Part shown: positions 9,972 to 14,083 of the stretch, piece by piece
How the letters are laid out: every line of letters begins with the position of its first letter
Position numbering within the stretch: position 1 is the stretch's first letter
From: Conidiobolus incongruus B7586
Taxonomy: Eukaryota; Entomophthoromycota; Entomophthoromycetes; Entomophthorales; Conidiobolaceae
DNA: 14,083 nucleotides
Direction: 5' to 3'
Assembly: GCA_000697335.1 (NCBI GenBank)
Contig: JNEM01015920.1
Coordinates: 1 to 14,083 of the forward strand
Translations under genes and position numbers: made by a program
The notes under the pieces: generated by a model
What the model was told of the DNA's origin: nothing
Databases searched by the model: none
The model's input: only the letters and a program-made list of their open reading frames with translations

Positions 9972-10306
9972 AACAAGTCTTGGGAAAGCTGTGTCTAGAA
10001 TAGTTTCAATTAAAGAAAAAAATCTAAGGAACTTCAGGTAAATGTTAAAGAGATAGGGGGTTTATTGGTTTAAGCTAAATAGCTGGGAAGACTTAGACCA
10101 AACTCTTCCTCTACAGAATAGCTTTGTTTTCTGGGTTCTATATATAATATATAGAGTAGTAGGTTTCTGGAGTTTTCTAGAGGATTGAATCATTAGTTGA
10201 TTAAAGGATAAGGTTGAAATGATTAATTATGTGAGGGGGGGAATAACCCTTATATTCAATTGGAGTAAGCATATTACATAGGAGGGGAGTTATCTGACTT
10301 GTCACA
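9972..10306 (-). repeat. 335-bp LTR-like block adjoining the gypsy element
   Basis: The block begins with the near copy of the 24-bp terminal palindrome (9972-9995) and ends in CTTGTCACA. It matches 10575-10909 in inverted orientation along its whole length, at about 90 percent identity by hand count. The minus-strand reading begins TGTGACAAGTC, as the right copy does, and is followed by the primer-binding-like motif. By its own signals it therefore looks like an LTR pointing left, against the direction of gag-pol. The alternative, that it is the normal right-hand LTR of the forward element, cannot be excluded. It is more AT-rich than the right copy. Confidence 0.7.
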
Positions 10307-10569
10307 ATATAAATATTAATATATAATTTAGTATTTGATCATGTAAAAATTTAAATATAATATATTCAAAATGCTTTAAATCATTTCAGGATTAAATTTG
10401 AATAAGATTAGAATTAGAGTAAATATGGTAATTAATAGAAATTTAACATTTTGCTGATATAGAATATTAATTCTAATAATTCATTTATTATGAATTAATA
10501 ATAAGAAAAATTTTTGTTATTTAACCCATTTGAATATTAAAATTTATTACTTCAACTAAAAATATCAAT
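10307..10569. other. AT-rich spacer between the inverted LTR-like copies
   Basis: These 263 bases hold no gene or recognisable repeat. They form the loop between the two arms of the large inverted repeat and look like ordinary AT-rich background. Confidence 0.5.
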
Positions 10570-10914
10570 ACTAATGTGACAAGTCAGGTGACTCCCCTCC
10601 CACATAATATACTTACTCCAACTGAATATAAGGGTCATTCCCCCCCTCACATAACTAATCACTTCAACCTTATCCTTTAATCAACTAATGATTCAACCCT
10701 CCAGAAAACTCCAGAAACCCACTACTCTATGCACTATATATAGAACCCAGAAAACAGAGCTATTCTGCAGAGGAAGAGTTTGGTCTGGGTCCTCCCAGCC
10801 ATTTAGCTTAAACCAATAAACCCCCTATCTCCCTAACATTTACCTGAAGTTCCCTAGATCTCTCTCTTTAATCAAAACTATTCTGGACACAGCTTTCCCA
10901 AGACTTGTTACTAA
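10570..10914 (+). mobile_element. solo LTR with 5-bp target duplication
   Basis: The 335-bp unit at 10575-10909 starts TGTGACAAGTC and ends GACTTGTT. It is flanked on both sides by ACTAA (10570-10574 and 10910-10914), the 5-bp duplication expected of a Ty3/gypsy insertion. A CTATATATAG box at 10734-10743 is followed by more GC-rich sequence, fitting an LTR promoter directed rightwards. This copy is better preserved than the inverted copy at 9972-10306. With no internal region attached, it is best read as a solo LTR left by recombination between the two LTRs of a separate insertion. Confidence 0.72.
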
Positions 10915-11301
10915 TTATTCAAATTATCATTCAAAGTAAATATTCTATTTTAAATTTGAAAATCGTATTAATATCGGTGATCTAATTACCAAAATTTATT
11001 AAGTTGTATTAATATTTTTTGATTTGTATCCACTCATAAATTGTTAATTAAATTGAATTCCAAATGCCAAGACAGTATGGAATTAAATATTAGGTTACAA
11101 TATAATCAAAGAATTTAACACTAATTTTATCTTTGTCAATGGGCTTGTTTTTAATTTGAATTGAAAAAAATTTTGAGTGTATTAATTGATAAATTCCAAG
11201 TATGGAATTTGTCCTATTCAAATACAGTAATTTTAGAATAATAATAATTATTCAATTGACTTTAATATATTTTTTGCTAAAATAATATAAAATTAGAGAA
11301 T
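10915..11301. other. AT-rich intergenic block
   Basis: I see nothing beyond AT-rich background to the right of the solo LTR. No frame stays open for long and no repeat edges are evident. Confidence 0.45.
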
Positions 11302-11616
11302 TATACTCTGCCTTCTCTTTTGCTGGTGAATAATAAATTCCTTATCAATGAATACAATGTTGATGATATCAAAAATATCAAGCCAATTAATATTACATTT
11401 ACTATTGATATTTAGTTTAATAGGCATATTCATAATTATATTTAAATATAATCATTCTTAAAACAATGCTCTTGTTTATATATTAATTTTACTAATATTA
11501 TGACCACAGAGGCAGAAATTAACCTGCTCCTAAGTATGATAATGTGGCTACTTCATTGCGAAAAAATTCATGATAGATATATAATAAATTTGATAATAAC
11601 ACCTAATTATTATTAA
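11302..11616 (+). pseudogene. weak candidate gene relic
   Basis: A forward frame of about 105 codons has only about three interruptions where roughly nine would be expected. It starts YTLPSLLLVNNKF, which is mildly leader-like, and includes MTTEAEINLLLSMIMWLL. It lies in the same frame phase as the stronger relic at 11917-12489, but the roughly 300 bases between them are full of stops, so they would be separate exons or unrelated. I recognise no family. Confidence 0.2.
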
Positions 11617-11916
11617 TATTAGTTATAATTAATATCATATATAATATCCTAAAAACAAAAAACCAAAAGTAATATAAAAAATTAGGAAGCTCAATAATCT
11701 TGAAATCATAGCATAATCGCACGGAAAATATAGATTAGAGCAAAAGGAAAAATAATATGATAATGATGAGGTGTGGTAGATCTAAGTCAAAACATCTAAT
11801 AAGTAAATGTGTAGATTTAAATTGGTAATATTTTTAACCAACTATCAACCACACTTCACCGTATCAGGACATAATATATGTAACAATAAATATGCGGTTG
11901 GATATATGTAAATTGA

Positions 11917-12489
11917 AAAGTAATATTACATTCTCCCATATTTGAATTTAACTAAGAGATTGAATTTGAAGTTGATGAAAATCATGAACCCATTTCTAAA
12001 CAATAAATGGAAATTAGTATCGCCAAGGCTAAGATTACAGTGGCAGATATAGGCAATACATTATTCGAGATAAGTAGATCAGAGATTTCCAATGATGTAT
12101 AGATTATTTTAATTGACTCATTATTTGCAAAGTTATCAAAGCTTAGGTATTATTGACCCAATATTCCAATCCAATTTACATCAGGTTTGAATGTGAAAAA
12201 AATGATATAAATTTTGACACAACCGCGGAAACAATGGAATAGTAAGACAATCAGAGCAACTACCGATGTGTACGATATTTCATTCGAAAGAGAAAATCTA
12301 GAGCTTCCCAGTGATGTATAAATTGTGTCTACCCATACAGTATTTTGTAAGAAAGGTTGTTTAATTACATTGTGCGCATATTCTAAATCTGTATATTTAC
12401 TAATCTTGAAATTACTGAAATGTGATTTGCATTTGAGTAAACAATTTAAATTTTTTTTATTCTCTATTCAAGTCCACTTTTTGGTTTGA
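11917..12489 (+). pseudogene. decayed gene of unknown family
   Basis: One forward frame runs for about 190 codons with about six interruptions, roughly a third of the number expected by chance in such AT-rich DNA. All the interrupting codons are of kinds that C-to-T or G-to-A decay makes from sense codons. The reading has ordinary protein character, with acidic and aliphatic runs such as MEISIAKAKITVADIGNTLF and, about 70 codons later, DVYDISFERENLELPSDV. The two parts share a weak pattern (an [FY]-[ED]-I-S block, then a S/N-D-V end), which may mean two related beta-rich units. The local base composition is less extreme than its flanks. I recognise no family. It may be a dead host gene or a piece of an unknown repeat. 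The ends are approximate. Confidence 0.4.
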
Positions 12490-14083
12490 TAGTAATTGTG
12501 TGAAGGTATATAATCTGATGAATTTTTCACCCTTTTAGAAGATAGTAATAACCTTGCGTATTTATCATCCTTTAACTCGTTTTTATTCCTATTTTCAATA
12601 TTTGAAGTCAAAGTAAGTTTGCCAAAATCTAAAATAATAATAAAGCAAATAAAACTTACCAATATATTGTTGGGTGAGTCAGTGTCCAAATAGAATGATA
12701 AATATAAAGTTATATCTTATATTATAACAGTTAAATTAATATAAATAAAACTCTATTCCAAAATTTTATTGATATTAAAAAATTAATTTTTATTTTTTAA
12801 ATTTTTATAATATTTATTAAAATAATAAATCAAACCAATAATTTTTTTATTAAAATCAAAATCATTATAGATTTTGATTAAAGTTATTAAAATACAAAGA
12901 TAAAGATTAAATTTTTTTGTTCATAATATTTAATATAATTATAATTTAAAATAAAACCAAGTTAATTCAGAACTTATTAAACTTTAATATGGAAATAATA
13001 TATTATATTACTAAGCTTTACATTATAAATAATATTATTTAATACTTTCTTTTTATTAATTTAAATATATATTAGAAATCATAATAATTTGGAGAAAATA
13101 ATGGAAAAATTATTATATTACTTGAGAGTTAAGTTATTATTATTTTACATAATAATATATTTCAATAAAATAATTAATTACAAATAAAAAAATACTAGGT
13201 CAATAATAAAAAACTATTTTTTTATAATTTGATATTTTTGATTTATAATAAAAAAAATATTATATTTAATATAAATTAAATTTTTAAATAGTTAATTAAA
13301 ATTATTCTATTATTATTTAATTAAATAAAAATATTAAATATTGAATTTATTAAAATTTAAAATCATAGTTATTTGATTAATAATAATCAAAATATAATAT
13401 ATAATATTTAGTCTTTTTATTTAGTATTTTAAATAATAATAAATGGATTTATTACAGGAACTTCTTAAAAAATAACTTTGAAGGAATTTGGGATATTTTA
13501 TCCAATAGACTTATTCAAAATATAATAAAAAGTAAATTTAATTAATATTATATAAAATTGAAAACTAGAGATATTTCATAGTTTAAATAAAATTACCAAA
13601 TTTTTAAATTTTTGATCTTTAAAATAAATTGTTAAATTAAAAAAAAATTAATATATAATATATAAGAAACTTAATATTTGATATTAATATTTAATTTGAA
13701 TTATTTTGAATTGAAAATTTGAGGTTAATTTTAACTATATTCAATAAAAACAATAATTATTAAAAGTTTTTTATTTTTATATTATTAAAGCTTAATTTTT
13801 ATTTTTTTAAAATTATTTTAAGTAATCTCTTATATTAAATATATTAAAATAATCTTAAAATGATAATTTTTGAAATTTATTTTGATTTAAAAAATTTTTA
13901 ATAATTGTTATTATCTGATAACTTATATAATAAAATAAATATCAAAAAATTTATTTTTTTCAAATATAAAATTATCTAAATAAGTTAATATTAATTAAAT
14001 AATATATTTTATATTAATTCCAACTTAATTAATTAATAAATTTAATAATTACTATTTAATTTTAAAAAAAGTTAAAAAAATTA
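12490..14083. other. AT-rich gene-poor block
   Basis: Composition becomes extreme again, with runs of A, T and short TAAT/ATTA words and almost no G+C-rich word longer than a few bases. No gene, RNA or repeat structure can be supported. A minus-strand open frame at its left edge lacks an ATG and was rejected. Confidence 0.55.

Larger units (their letters stand above)
4441..10306 (+). mobile_element. fossil Ty3/gypsy LTR retroelement with a dUTPase domain
   Basis: The forward strand carries, in order, a Gag-type region, a dUTPase domain, a retropepsin region, reverse transcriptase, RNase H, an H2C2-type integrase with DDE core, and a GPY/F-like C-terminal module. Integrase after RNase H places it in Ty3/gypsy (Metaviridae). 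No chromodomain is seen before the right-hand end block. The element is clearly broken, with well over twenty interruptions, mostly of the kind C-to-T decay would give, so it is an old inactive copy. The left end at 4441 is marked by a short palindromic repeat and a primer-binding-like motif. The right end is a 335-bp LTR-like block, and no second full-length block adjoins the left end, so LTR dating is not possible. I see no clean target-site duplication around the whole unit. The boundaries are therefore approximate. Confidence 0.85.

Noticed and set aside
12468-12689. Minus-strand 73-codon open frame
   Set aside because: It begins at a TTG and has no ATG within it, so it is not a plausible eukaryotic gene as it stands. 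It lies at the edge of an AT-rich block with no supporting signals. A GTAAGT near its start is not matched by a normal-length intron.

Overview
The window looks like an AT-rich, gene-poor compartment of a filamentous fungus, most likely a plant-associated ascomycete. Three things suggest this: one compact intronless gene for a small secreted cysteine-rich protein with near-balanced base composition, long flanks of roughly four-fifths or more A+T, and a decayed Ty3/gypsy LTR retroelement whose decay is dominated by C-to-T type changes. The species cannot be named from this sequence, and a basidiomycete or another fungus with heavily mutated repeats is not excluded.

Layout. 1-1187 is very AT-rich with no gene. 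1188-1829 may hold a relic reading frame. 1932-2192 is the only intact, convincing gene: an 86-residue secreted protein with six cysteines after the leader, a TATA-like box upstream and a candidate poly(A) signal downstream. 2645-2890 may be the relic of another small secreted protein gene. 2891-4440 is AT-rich and empty. 4441-10306 is a fossil Ty3/gypsy element in the order Gag, dUTPase, protease, reverse transcriptase/RNase H, integrase, ending in a 335-bp LTR-like block. A second copy of that block lies inverted at 10575-10909, flanked by a 5-bp duplication (ACTAA), and behaves like a solo LTR. 11302-11616 and 11917-12489 hold stretches with unusually few stops, the second being the better candidate for a decayed gene. 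12490-14083 is AT-rich and empty.

How the parts fit. The picture matches a compartmented fungal genome, where a candidate effector-type gene survives as a GC-balanced island among decayed repeats and gene relics. The most unusual signals are a dUTPase domain placed ahead of the protease in a gypsy element, and the odd termini of that element: a short palindrome repeated in the same orientation at both ends, beside an inverted primer-binding-like motif. Nothing here looks like an active multi-gene system.
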